From: Candidula unifasciata
Taxonomy: Eukaryota > Mollusca > Gastropoda > Stylommatophora > Geomitridae
Assembly (NCBI GenBank): GCA_905116865.2
Contig: CAJHNH020000713.1
Span: forward strand, 567,475 to 631,474
Direction: 5' to 3'
Length of the DNA stretch: 64,000 bases
Below the pieces are notes generated by a model. It searched no databases. It had not been told where the DNA came from and saw only the letters and a list, made by a program, of their open reading frames with translations. Positions 1-10,199 of the stretch are shown piece by piece (position 1 is the first letter of the stretch; each line of letters starts with the position of its first letter). The position numbers and the translations under genes were made by a program.

Positions 1-374
1 TGCCACTGAAATTCAAATGAAATGTCCCTCGTTGTCGCTTTTGGAAAAAAAAAAACTGGTGAACAATAATTAGCCCTAAACCAGTCCAAAAATATGCGCT
101 CGCGGTGAATGCAAATGGCAGTGGCTAGAGATGCCAAAGCCAACAGTCGCCACCAGAAATGCAGTTTGTCATTGATTGAAATAAACAAAAGTCGGGGTAT
201 GGGAACCAGCGTCATTTCACACGGTTATAAACCATAAGTGCTCTACCACCAGTACGGATAGCTGATAAGAAACTGTCCGCCTGTGTCACCGTCCGCACGT
301 AACTCCGTAGCTGCAGCGACATTCATCCATTCACTCCAGAGTGTCAGCTCTGGTACCCATTTCCTAGAGGCTGG

Positions 375-475
375 GTGAACCCCGGGAACCGCCCGGTTTC
401 GAACACCGACCGTGGCGGCAGCGATTTGAAAGCGAGCCTCCTATCGACTGCGCTAACGCGGCTCACACACGTAGA
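375..475 (-). repeat. tRNA-like SINE head fragment
   Basis: Read on the minus strand, this stretch starts with a GAGCCGCGTTAGCGCAGTC-like A-box region and has a B-box-like GTGTTCGAAACC about 45 bases later. That is the layout of a pol III tRNA-derived SINE head. The frame open through it on the plus strand (375-698) resembles no protein I know and is treated as chance. It is not a functional tRNA, because I cannot form a clean cloverleaf. Confidence 0.4.
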
Positions 476-721
476 ATTATTACATAAGGTATTTCACCAG
501 CTCAAACGTAAACCGGCAACCGGCTATATTGAATACCACGACACAACCGCTGCACAAATGAAAGGCCTTCCACATGAAAAACACAACTTTGGAGCTAAAG
601 TTAGTGGAAAACACTGTCTTTTTTTTTTAAAGAAAACACAATTGGAGGAGTTTATACCCAGCCCTGTATTAAACCATTTGGTACCCAGCAGTAACTAGAC
701 ACAACACAGTTATTAGAAAGC

Positions 722-900
722 TCAGTGGTACGCCAATGAATAAATAAATCAAGAATTGACATCACCGCACTCGGGACATTCCCATATGTGCCCCGTCCCC
801 TTTCTCAGTAGCCAAGAGTTCCCATAATGATGGTGCCAGTTGCGACCTTATTAAAAGTTCGCCTGGTCCCCCCCCCCCCCCTCTTTGCCCCCTCTCCATG
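722..900 (-). mobile_element. LINE 3-prime-end fragment (zinc-knuckle region)
   Basis: On the minus strand one frame ends in CPECGDVNS and a stop. This matches the cysteine-containing tail that follows RNase H in the jockey-like LINEs of this window (compare 6790-7240, 18270-18660 and 57360-57490). It is a truncated copy with a poly-C run inside. Bases 900-1270 hold nothing I can name. Confidence 0.45.
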
Positions 901-1272
901 GGACAACAGCACAACAATTTGATGGTAGATTTCATGGTTCTTTCTGTTGTTTAATGTGCCTTCTAATTGATACTGTTGCCTTAACCTTCAGTGAGTGTGA
1001 ATCAATTCCCGGCAGTATGCATTAGCTCATTTGGTCCCAACTAAATCAACATGCGTTTATTGACTCTCTCTTACGCCGTATAGTTTTGTTGTTGTTGTAA
1101 TCTCTGGTGTCTTATCCATCTGTTGCACTAATCCCACTCAGTTCCATTTCTTACACTATTTCTTTTCACCAGATCAATTACTTATTTTGTTTAGAGGTCT
1201 GTGAATTGTTTAAAGTGACAGTCGTTTCGAAATGAACAAACTAAAGCTGCAGGGGCCCGTACTAACAGTTAA

Positions 1273-1706
1273 CTCTTTCATCCTGGACTAATCTTGCAAG
1301 CATGTCCTCACTCTTTTCATTTGTTTAAAAAAATAAAACTGTACTGAATAAAATTAGGATAGTAACATTGGAAAGGTGGGGGGGGAGGGGGGGGTAGTCG
1401 AAGAAGTGAAGGGCAAAGAAGAACCTGGAATGACAACATCATGAAATGGACATGACAGTTATCAAACACTTATTCATCACGCAGAAGACAGAAGGATGGC
1501 GGGTTTGATGTGATAGTGCTTCTACCAATACACCTCCGCCACCCTAATAAGCCAAGGGTTACGTTGTGCATGTAAAATGGGGATAACAGAAGTAGCCACT
1601 GGGTTAACTAGAATTTATTAGTATTCCTTTACCAAATGTAAACGGGGAAAAGGCGCGTGACGTGATGTTTGGGACACACTTCTTACGTTGATCGGGACTG
1701 AACGAG
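1273..1706. mobile_element. Candidate TTAA-flanked MITE
   Basis: The stretch is bounded by TTAA at 1269-1272 and 1707-1710. Its left end CTCTTTCATCCTGG and right end CGGGACTGAACGAG are imperfect inverted repeats, and they resemble the ends of the TTAA-flanked MITEs at 40933 and 62031. No coding capacity is seen. The similarity is modest, so the call is tentative. Confidence 0.33.
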
Positions 1707-2075
1707 TTAAGGCAAAGTAAACTGTATCTTCCACTTCCCTTCCCCCAGTTACCTCAGCGGGATTGAACGAATCAAGGCAAAGTAAACGGTATCTTCCACT
1801 GCCCGTCCTCCAGTTACCTCAGCGGGACTGAATGAGTCAAGACAAAGTAAACTGGATCTTCCACTTCCCTTTCCCCAGTTACCTCAGCGGGACTGAACGA
1901 GTCAAGGCAAAGTAAACTATCTTCCACTTCCCTTCCCACAGTTACATAAACAGAACTGAACGAGTCAAGGCAAAGTAAACTGTATCTTCCACTTCCCGTC
2001 CTCCAGTTACATCAACGGTACTGAACGAGTCATGGCAAAGTAAACTTTATCTTCCCCTTCCCTTCCTCCAGTTAC
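1690..2075. repeat. 65 bp tandem repeat, about 6 copies
   Basis: The block CGGGACTGAACGAGTCAAGG recurs every 65 bases (starts near 1693, 1758 and 1823). Each unit also carries AAAGTAAACTGTATCTTCC and a pyrimidine tract ending in CAGTTACCTCAG. The first unit coincides with the right end of the candidate TTAA element, so the array may have grown from that end. Confidence 0.85.
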
Positions 2076-2254
2076 CTCCTCGAAATCTGGAGGAAGGGGA
2101 AGGTAATGTGAGATTCTTCTGTCTGCTCTTTCTGTGTTGTATACATTGATCTTCACTTCTTTAAGACTTCCTTATTTTGCGTGGTCCTCCCCTTGCTATG
2201 TGCTTATTATATTTCTTTATCGTTGCCTTCCGCGGTAGTTGGTACCAGGGCATT

Positions 2255-2810
2255 CTTGTCAGATGCCATAAACTGTATGGGAATCTTTGTTATATTTTTA
2301 TGTCTGCTTTTGTTTTCCATATCAAAATAATGTAGACGCGATCACTTGTAGTATGTTCATGTCGCAAAATTACGCCTCGTGGGGAGTTGGCCATTGTGCT
2401 GCATATCATAGCAACACTTGTACATATTTTTGTAACACACATCGCAGTTGTTTTTGTGTTTAGTCATTTGCCATTGCTTTCTGCACGGTTCGATGCTGAT
2501 GCCATTCTCGAAACCAACGCAAAGCAGTCTTCTCCATAATCGCTTACAGCCAACATCGAACCATGGTTTATGAGAATTATGAAAATGCGTTCACAACCGC
2601 TAGGTCACAGCATCGTGGGACGCCTACGGAAATGCTGATATCCTTGGTGTATTGCCATATCTGATGTTGTTTTCCCTTTCAAAATGCTTGATTCACTAAC
2701 ACTTGCAGTACTTTCAACAGGTCATACAACTACGCCGTATAGAGATTCGGTCATTGTGCTCCGTGTCAGAGCAACATTTGTACTGTTTTCAATACAGGAT
2801 GGTTGTGTAT
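2255..2810. repeat. Diverged direct duplication
   Basis: Segments around 2270-2450 and 2640-2800 share blocks in the same order. The clearest is the pair GGCCATTGTGCTGCATATCA and GGTCATTGTGCTCCGTGTCA, each followed by AGAGCAACATTTGTAC-type sequence. The SINE-C fragment lies between them. No coding function is evident, and bases 3000-3370 contain nothing recognisable. Confidence 0.4.
2465..2580 (-). repeat. SINE family C, partial copy
   Basis: The plus strand reads CATTTGCCATTGCTTTCTGC followed by TCGAAACCAACGCAAAGCAG. This is the reverse complement of the body of the SINE-C copies at 5165, 11742 and 41955. The copy is truncated and diverged. Confidence 0.6.
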
Positions 2811-3371
2811 GTGGGTTGAGTACACAACTGGGCTGGGAATTATGTGACTACGTGCATGACATCTGGAAAATTATGCATTCTCATAGCAGAAGCTTGGCTA
2901 TTGAAATGCTGCTAAATATTTTTACTTTTATATCTTGTTCGGCATTTCTGGGTTATAAACTATAATGTACAATGTCTGTTATTGTTTCAGTTAATGGAGG
3001 GCTTGTTTATTTATTTTTTTAATCAGTAATTATATTGTTTAGTAACTCCTGACCTTTGTAACTGTGTATATGGAGTATTATTTTAGATAATGTCACGGGA
3101 AAGGGAAAACCAGAGTACGTCATGACAGCAGAGTTGAAGGGGAAGAGAGGCAGGCGAGGACAAAGAGGGACGTTAGTTGGCTTTATTACCATAGCTCTAT
3201 AAACAACGGTATCAAAAACGAATTACAGTGTACGAGACTGTAGGCTTTGTACAGTCACAACAACGCCGCTGCACGACATGAATTTTAAGAAGTGTTGTTA
3301 ATGCTTTTTTCCGTCACAGTGTTGTGAGGCGTATATCCTGGGCAGTTTCCTATTTATTGCTTACAGTTGAC

Positions 3372-3732
3372 GGCTATCCTCTGAATAACGGGCGGTAAAG
3401 ATGGCGGCCGCAAAATATCCTTTCGAGCCTCAGTCACGCGACTTAATTTGCGGTTTTCCGGCGACTACCGCCACGGCCACGAAGTTCCCCACGCCGCTAA
3501 TGGCTAGGACTCACGAGCAAAGCTGCAGGAGATGCGGAAGCTGCTGCTCGTGGGTCCTAGCCATCTAGTTTAGCCCCAATCCACGCTGCGTGAGCGACGT
3601 AGGAGACTCGTGGCGGTAGTCGCCGTAAAACCGCAAATTAAGTCGCCGAAAGTGCGCAATTGAAACGTGACTGAGGCTCGAAAGGATATTTTGCGGCCGT
3701 CATCTTTACTGCCCGTTATTCGGAAGATAGCC
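3372..3732. mobile_element. Foldback MITE with 8 bp target duplication
   Basis: Two long inverted arms (about 3372-3480 and 3625-3732) share GGCTATC, GAATAACGGGC, AAAGATG and a long block around GCAAAATATCCTTTCGAGCC. The element is flanked by perfect 8 bp direct repeats CAGTTGAC (3364-3371 and 3733-3740). The length is 361 bp with no transposase. Eight-base duplications fit hAT or P-type elements; the superfamily is not proven. Bases 3741-4330 show nothing recognisable. Confidence 0.8.
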
Positions 3733-4334
3733 CAGTTGACTAATAAGCTATTTGGGATTCGAACACGCGACCGCCTGCTCCATACACAAGCGTCATTGAG
3801 ACTCAACTATTATCCCCGGTGATTTGTTTGGCTCTTAGATCCTAACAGTGTGACATTGTTTATTTTAGTAGATCTCAATTGTAAGTCGAGAATACCCATA
3901 CATGTCTCCGTCTGTGTCTCGCAAACTTTCGTCAAAGGCGACTGATTAGGGAGCTAGTTAAAATCGGACATGTTGGGCCGAAAGGCGCAGATAACGCAGC
4001 CTTGATGTAAACCACAACACATCCTACCAACCACCCCCATTGTGAGAGCAGACACAAACGAAGAAGAATGATTTATATCTCGAAGACTAACGGTGTATCT
4101 CGTAATCTCAGCTGATTTAATCGTTTTACACGCTTGATGATAAAAACCAACGTCAGAAAGAGCAAACGGGTTTTCAACGTACAGTAAAATGTATCCAAGC
4201 TGACACTAGGAGGAGTCTTTGGATACATAATTGCAGTAACTTAAACTAAGAGAAACTCTCTTCACGCCATTAGTTCATCAGGCATGGAGTGATCGTAGGT
4301 TTTTCATAGATCAGTCGGTATTGTATCAGTGATG

Positions 4335-4575
4335 TAGTATCCCTGTGTCGGTTCTGAGGCCTCATGGGGGTGGGGGCTTAGGAAGGGGCGGTATTAGACC
4401 CACTCCCTCCAACAAGCATGTCGTAGAAGGCTATTAATTAGGAGTGTTTACTTCGAAGTCGCAGGGCTTTCGCATGAGAGGCTAGGAACCATCAATCTGT
4501 ATACAAATAAGCCAGATCAGTTATATGGATTTCCACTTTTCACCGGAGTTTACAGCAGGTAAACGCTAAAAAGGG
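4335..4575 (+). repeat. SINE family D copy
   Basis: The order of blocks (GTGTCGGTTCTGAGGCC, then GCATGAGAGGCTAGGAACCA, then TCTGTATACAAATAAGC, then a GGAGTTTACAGC tail) matches copies at 22425 and 62490 (+) and 34080 (-). This copy is diverged and has a G-rich insertion. Confidence 0.6.
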
Positions 4576-4789
4576 AAGAGCTATGTGGTCAGTATCGCCT
4601 TTATTTTCAGAGATATTTTCTAGTACCAATTTCAGGCTGTTTACTTGGGAATCCCTAGCCAATTATAAAGATTCGATAGGATGCGGATTCGAACAACAAC
4701 AAAAACTTCGAACAGGCAAGAATATCGTAAAGACAGTGCTATTCGTCATCATCATTATCCTATATTACTGCGTGTCGTTGGGTCACCAG

Positions 4790-5470
4790 TTGCTGTTGTC
4801 TGTTTGATCAGCCCCCTCCACCTCTGACGGTCAGATGCGATGGTTGCATGCCTAAGGCCTGTCCAATCAGTCAAGTTCTGTGTCCAGACCTTTCTTGGTT
4901 TACATCTTCTCCTCTTCTGTGCCCTGTGCAGTTTTTTTTTTTTTTTTGAGAGACCGTTAGATCTGATTACATGTCCGTACCACTGCAGTTTCTTCCTTTT
5001 CAGTCTAGTTAAAAGAGGTTCATAGCTGCCAATTTTCATTATGTGTGCCATCCAGTTATTTATCTCTTTGTCTTCCCCTTTCTCTCCACCCCCCCCCCTC
5101 CCCCAATCCCGTCTTGTCAGTTGTGACCAAGTTCTCCTGTCTGTTCCTTTTAGTAACATGTCCACCTTAGGCGTTGCGAAAGCACCTTGTAATGCGGGGG
5201 TGCCAGGTTCGATCCCAGCTACGGGCCTTGCGTTGGTTTCGACAGTTGTGTCGAGAGCCGACCGTCCAGCCAACAGTGGCAAACTACTGGGCGTGAAATT
5301 TGTCCCAAAAGAAACCACAACATCCAAAAAATATTGGGGTTGGTTCTGCAATGACCTGTAAAGGATACGCAACTAACCAACTAAGATGGTGGAAGGTGGA
5401 TAGCTAGTGAGCGTCCTTTTTGATCATTCTCCAGCATTCTGCTCCATAAAGAAGATTATTAAGCAGTTAA
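4790..5470 (-). pseudogene. LINE reverse transcriptase C-terminus, split by a SINE
   Basis: Minus-strand frames give LYGAECWRMIKKD (around 5400-5460) and KLQWYGHVIRS followed by KVWTQNLTDWTGL (4800-5040). These are the usual post-RT tail motifs of LINE ORF2, in the correct order. A SINE-C copy (about 5165-5378) interrupts it. Poly-T and poly-C runs and frame changes make it a relic. Confidence 0.7.
5165..5378 (+). repeat. SINE family C copy
   Basis: It starts with a tRNA-like head whose B box reads GGTTCGATCCCAGC. The family body CTTGCGTTGGTTTCGACAGT, GGCAAACTACTGGGCGT and GGGGTTGGTTCTGCAA follows. Nearly the same series occurs at 11742-11970 and 41955-42190. It sits inside an antisense LINE tail. 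Confidence 0.8.
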
Positions 5471-5478
5471 AGTGTGTC

Positions 5479-5850
5479 CCATAAGCAGCCTTTCACTGCC
5501 TATAAAATTTCTAAAAGGACTTATCCCCCCCCCCAGCCCCTTTTTTTTGTCCCCTTATGATTTCTTTTTTGGCGCCCCTGAAACAGTGTAGAACACCGGC
5601 AAATTGAATAAGCGATAATTAGAAAGGAAATAATGGAAGCGGACTGTAGCTAGCATACGATAGCGTGGCATTTCAAACCCTAACGGCCTAACAGCTGCGT
5701 GGGTAATCCATATCAAACAGAGGCACTTATCTATAGCACGGCCCTGACGGGTTGATTCAGTTGTAAACTAAGGTTTAGGTTTAACAACTATGACTCACTA
5801 AACACTATAATTATGGATGCGTGTTTTTCTCACTATACGCTAAAATTATA
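5479..5850. other. No feature seen
   Basis: This holds C and T homopolymer runs and AT-rich sequence without a recognisable gene or repeat family. Confidence 0.5.
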
Positions 5851-5852
5851 GG

Positions 5853-6200
5853 GAGCCGAATGGTATAGCGGCTAGATGCTCGCCTGCGAATCGGAAAGTC
5901 ATGGGTTCAAGTCGTGGCGGCAACTGGCTGTGTTTTTTTTTTTTTTTTTTGCTTTTTTTTTTTTTTCGCAAATAATCTTGGCCCCCAGGTTGACTCAGCC
6001 TTGAGTGGGTACCAGGGCTTTCATGTGGAAGACTCATGTTCGAGTCTTCGGTAAGGTTGTAGTTTTTCTTTCATTCTGTCAGTACTTGGCGACCACCCTA
6101 GCTTAAAGAACCCCTCTCCACCTCTCCCCTTGAATACGGGCCTACGCTCATCTGCAGGGCAGATGATGACGATGTTAGCATTCCTCGCTTCTCTTATCGG
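5853..6200 (+). repeat. SINE family B copy with tRNA-like head
   Basis: The head AGCCGAATGGTATAGCGGCT, with a B box GGGTTCAAGTC, resembles a tRNA. It is followed by poly-T and the family body CCCAGGTTGACTCAGCC and GAGTGGGTACCAGGG. Other copies of the body lie at 26945, 42205 and 62375 (+) and 36890 and 52140 (-). Confidence 0.65.
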
Positions 6201-6468
6201 CTTCGGTAACACATGGGCAGGGTGAACATTGGTATTGATAAAATGCAGAGCCCTGATATTTGTCAGACCCTTTACATTTTCTCAGTCACGACATAATGAG
6301 GTCACCGGAACCACTGAATATTTATTCCATTGTAGCCTGAAATGTAAAAAGACAATTTGCTATATTGATTTCTGGAATGTAAAAATAGTTTGTTGTATTA
6401 ACTTGTTGTTGTTGGTATAACGAAGCGCGTGAAATTGTTATACCTTTTTGGAACCAAGAAATGACTAA

Positions 6469-6493
6469 GGGGGGGGGGGGGGGGGGGGGGGGG
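6469..6493. repeat. Poly-G tract of 25
   Basis: This is an uninterrupted run of 25 G. Shorter poly-G or poly-C runs recur across the window (near 870, 1380, 7825, 8240, 8430, 15795, 16035, 17375, 17685 and 44195). Confidence 0.9.
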
Positions 6494-6789
6494 AAAGAGA
6501 ATGGCGGCGGGTGAGATATGGATCACATGCCACGTTCTTGATGAGTAATTGATCCAGAAATAACAGGCAAGCACCATATGTCCTTTATGATTTATAGTAG
6601 GAACAGGAATCATGTCCCCCTTTGTATCTTCAAGCTTTGCCAGGATAACACGAAAGTCCTGCCTTATACTGCTGGTTGAACCATTGATCCATAGTTTCTC
6701 CATTCAGCCAGTCAGACACTTTCTACACAGTGAAGGTTGAATACAGGAATTCTCCAACACGGTCTGTTCTTGCTCTTGCAGTAAATTTG

Positions 6790-7240
6790 CTAGTTACATC
6801 GGTACGGTACCCACTTCTTAGTTACCAGCCCTGGGCTGAATGTTGAATTGAGAATCGCCATCACAGCACTTGGGACACCCCCATAACCGCTCCGAAGAGG
6901 TCCAATTCCGATGGTACCATTAACTATCTGAGTGTATATCAGTCTCGCCTTTCTCTGGAGTGTTGAGCGCCGGCCAGATCCCCTTGTAACTCCTGGCAGC
7001 ACCATTCTCCTCAGATCGTAATGATCTGTCTGTGCCTCCGCACCTTTCAGTCGTTCCCAAAGTGCTGTCAGTACATCCAGTCTGTCACACATCAGTTCAC
7101 CACCAAGCGGTGCAGAACCGGTCAGTCTGTCTACCTGCTAATTTCCCAGCACACCGGGCGCAAGTCCCAGAAACCTCCTTCAAGCCGTTAGGTTATATTA
7201 GGGCCCTCGACAACAACCGGAGCAGGGCTGTAAAATAACG
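6790..7240 (-). pseudogene. Jockey-like LINE C-terminus (RNase H tail)
   Basis: Minus-strand frames contain LMCDRLDVLTALWERLKG and RRSTLQRKARLIYTQIVNGT. These match the fragments at 18270-18660 (-) and 44765-45015 (+). In LINEs this segment follows RNase H and ends in a cysteine-rich tail, here degraded to RSGYGGVPSAVMAIL. Frameshifts make it non-functional. Confidence 0.6.
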
Positions 7241-7364
7241 AAAAATGGCGTCCCATAATGGACGGTAGCAGATAAACATGATAAGTGCCGGTATGTTTTG
7301 CCCACGTTTTATAACCATGCCAGTATTGAATAAATAGGTCATGATAACTTGCCTTCCGTTGAAT

Positions 7365-7900
7365 CAGCGGCTCTCAGCCTATGGGTTGCGACACTTTTGG
7401 GGTCAAACGAGCCTTTTACAGAGGTCGCCTGAGACCATCGGAAAACACGTATTCACTGGAGTTATGGGTTCTTTCCCAAATCCCCTTCCCCCCAAACGTG
7501 AATATTTAAAGGAGTGGTAGATAGGCTGCATGCAGCCGTGAGACCTAGGCTGCATGCAGTCGTGGGACCTAGGCTGCATGCAGTCGTGGGACCTAGGCTG
7601 CATGCAGTCGTGGGACCTAGGCTGCACTGTCTTGATGGACGTAGGTGGGTTGGGGGTTAGGCCCACTTTTTGATGTTTTGGGGTAGTTAAAGGCATCAGA
7701 AAGCGGGAAACCCCGCTCTTACCATCCTTGAAAATATTGGACTGTCCTGTGACGTCATGCTGGGGGGAGATATTGGGAAAGCACCGAGTTATGAAGAAAC
7801 AACGAAAATAATGTTATGGTTGGGGGGGGGGGGGGGGGGTCACAACAACACAAGGAACTGTATTAAAGTGTCGCGATATTTGGAAAGTTGAGAACCACTG
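7365..7900. mobile_element. SPIN/URR1-like non-autonomous hAT element
   Basis: The ends are CAGCGGCTCTCAGCC and, at the right, GTTGAGAACCACTG, which are imperfect inverted repeats. The left interior (GGGTTGCGAC, GGGGTCAAACGA, GAGGTCGCCTGAGACCATCG) and the right interior (AACGAAAATAATGTTATGG, GGAACTGTATTAAAG) match what I recall of the vertebrate SPIN/URR1 hAT MITE group. Flanks CGTTGAAT (7357-7364) and CGTTAAGT (7901-7908) agree at 6 of 8 bases, as expected for an aged hAT target duplication. It contains a 24 bp minisatellite and a poly-G run. Family assignment is from memory and needs a search. Confidence 0.75.
7527..7626. repeat. 24 bp tandem repeat, about 4 copies
   Basis: The unit AGGCTGCATGCAGTCGTGGG plus ACCT repeats head to tail inside the hAT element. 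Confidence 0.85.
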
Positions 7901-8555
7901 CGTTAAGTGCTCTTCCTGGGAGAAAATGTGGGTCATGGTCGAAAAGTACCGCTGCACGGAAAATAAAGTGTTGTGTGTGCACGATGCTGGAGTTAATCCT
8001 TGAAGATGTTGAGTTGCGGGAGTTGATAAGGGTTTCTTTGTTCTGGCACCAGGTTTTAATTAGTAAATTGGTCATAGGACCATGATTACATTGTAGTTGA
8101 TGTTTTAATATGTGACATGACTTCAGCCTTCTTCCTCTTCTTTTTCTTCCTTTTATATCTCACTAGAACAAAACACCTTTTACCAACTTGCTGCTATCCT
8201 TTGCTAAGGTGTGCAGCTTACAACGTATTTTCTTGACCCCCCCCCCCCCCCCACTTCATTCACTAAATCTCTCGTTCATGTGTTCCTTCGCCTTTATTTG
8301 TTTGATTCATTGGTTTCTAGTGCAGAGGCGTTATAGTTATATTGTTATAAGTTTTTCACAGTGTGTGTGTCATATCCAGCACCAGCATCAATTCCTCAGC
8401 TATTGTTTTATGGAAAGGGGGTATGGGGGGGGGGGGGATTTATGGACATCTTACTGGGTTCAATTCCGCTGCGACCTGTTGTTAGCAACTCGCATTGGAT
8501 TGATTTTGATCGTTCAGAAAGCAATGGCAAATCTAGTAAAACCACAAACAGCCAT

Positions 8556-8800
8556 CACCTTCTTCTTTTTCTTCTTCTTCTTTTTCTTCTTCTTCTTTTT
8601 CTTTTTCTTCTTCTTCTTCCTCCTCCTCCTCTCACCCTCCTCCTCCTTTTATATCAGTTCAACCGTCCCATCCTTCTGTCACTGCATCAAGATCACGCCA
8701 TCATATAGACGTGTCTCAAATTTGCCGTGCATGTTCAGCCTATGTGTAGTTCTTAGACCTCTTGTGTGTGTGTGTGTGTGTGGGTGGGTGGGGGTGTGTT
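8556..8800. repeat. (TTC)n, (TCC)n and (TG)n microsatellites
   Basis: A long TTC/TTTTTC tract (about 8558-8620) passes into TCC repeats (to 8650), and a TG tract lies at 8762-8782. The frames open through them (8188-8886) are low-complexity and not considered coding. Confidence 0.85.
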
Positions 8801-8899
8801 TGTGTAAAAGTCAAAAACCGCCCAAAGAAAGGAACGAAATTATCATTAGGTGTTCACAGATAGCAGCTGCACCATACACAAAATGAGCAAGAAGACATA

Positions 8900-10193
8900 C
8901 AGTAGAACCTCGCTTAACGAGAACATCTCATAACGAGTAATTCGCATAACGAGCAAAATAAATTTTAAAAGAATGACTTGCTTAACGAGCGACGTTTCGC
9001 ATAACAAGTCGCGAGGAGAGGGAAAGTGCCGGATTGTGCGCAGTCTGTTTAGCACTCGTTCCAGTAGCATCGTAGTGTCGCTTGTGATCACACATTTTCT
9101 CAAACTTGCGTTATATTGTGATATATATACAGGAATTTTCCAGACCTACAAGATGACATCCCTGAAGAATTTAAGTTCAGCAAGATCCAATTTCTGCCTC
9201 CCAGCACCAGCTACTCTGTTACTCCAGGCCATGGACCTGCAAGTTATTTCTAACTTTAAGAAGCTCTACACTAAAGCACTCTTTGAGCATTGTTTTCAGG
9301 AGACTGAGGGGACCAGCGGTCAACCTCACTCTCAAAGAGTTTTGGAAAAATCACTTCCACATCGTTGCCTGCCTCAAGATGATCGACAACGCGGGGGGAA
9401 GGGGTTACCAAGAAAACCTAACTTCTTCTTGGGAGAAGATTTGGCCAGATAGTGTTGTCGATTTGTGACTTTGAGGGGTTCGAGACAGTACTTGTAGAAC
9501 CTGTAGTCAACAAGATTGTGTCTTTGGCCACTATCATGGGATTGTAGGTGGATAACGGTGATATCGAAGAGCTTGTGGAAGAGCACAGCCAAGAGCTGAC
9601 CACCGAACAGCTTATGGAGTTGCATTTTGTTTCACAGCAAGAAGTTTTAGAAGGAAGTTTGTCAGAGGAGGAGGTAACAGAAAATCAACAATTTTCTGGC
9701 GAAATAAGAGAAATGTGGAAAGCACGGGAAACTGTTGCATCTTACATTGAGAAGCATCACCCTAATAAGGAAGTGGTTATGCGCGCTGCAAATTTTTTAA
9801 ATGATAATGCTGTGTCGCATTTTCGCTAAATTTTAAAGCGTCGACAAAAACAAATGTCTCTGGACATCTTTCTAGTAAAAAAAAAATTTGGTATGTATCA
9901 TAATTATTTCGACTTTTTTTCCTGCAAATTGAATTCGCATTACAAGTGGGTTCGTTCCTGGTTTGAAGAAAAGATGAAGACGATTCACTCTCCTTAACAA
10001 TATGTATATAATTTTCTTTAAATAAACGTTAAACATAGCATTTTGTGAGTTTTTTTTTTTTTTTTTTTTTGGCATGGAACGCATTATCGTATTTTACATT
10101 AATTTTATGAAAAATTGTTTTCCGCATAACGAGTGTTTCACTTAACGGGTATGATTCTGGAACGAATTATGCTCGTTAAGCGAGGTTCCACTG
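8900..10193 (+). mobile_element. Pogo/Tigger-like DNA transposon, internally deleted
   Basis: The 22-base ends at 8900-8921 and 10172-10193 are inverted copies of each other with one mismatch; both contain GAACCTCGCTTAACGAG. TA lies immediately outside each end (8898-8899 and 10194-10195), the target of pogo and mariner elements. Subterminal copies of CATAACGAG occur at both ends. The 1.29 kb interior keeps only the C-terminal part of a Tigger-type transposase, so the element could move only with help. Confidence 0.88.
9152..9890 (+). pseudogene. Tigger-type transposase, C-terminal remnant
   Basis: Three consecutive frames give VISNFKKLYTKALFE (9240-9285), FWKNHFHIVACLKMIDNAGG (9340-9399) and then, in the longest piece (9548-9829), DNGDIEELVEEHSQELTTEQ through ASYIEKHHPNKEVVMRAANF. 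After that stop, QMSLDIFL followed by lysines continues to about 9890. This is the familiar C-terminal third of Tigger/pogo transposases, downstream of the catalytic DDE domain. The catalytic region is missing, at least two frameshifts separate the pieces, and a stop lies before the last segment. It is a dead copy inside the TIR-bounded element at 8900-10193. Confidence 0.85.
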
Positions 10194-10199
10194 TACATC

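Noticed and set aside
5041..5361. A 106-residue plus-strand frame with a proline-rich start
   Set aside because: It spans an antisense LINE tail and a SINE-C copy, so it is chance coding.
5853..5935. Possible tRNA gene
   Set aside because: A and B box-like motifs are present, but the cloverleaf does not close and the sequence continues into a SINE body. The same applies to the heads at 375, 11742, 13806, 41955, 42205, 43640 and 54040.
8188..8886. A 232-residue plus-strand frame
   Set aside because: It consists largely of poly-F/L/S from the TTC and TCC microsatellites, with no initiation or splice evidence.
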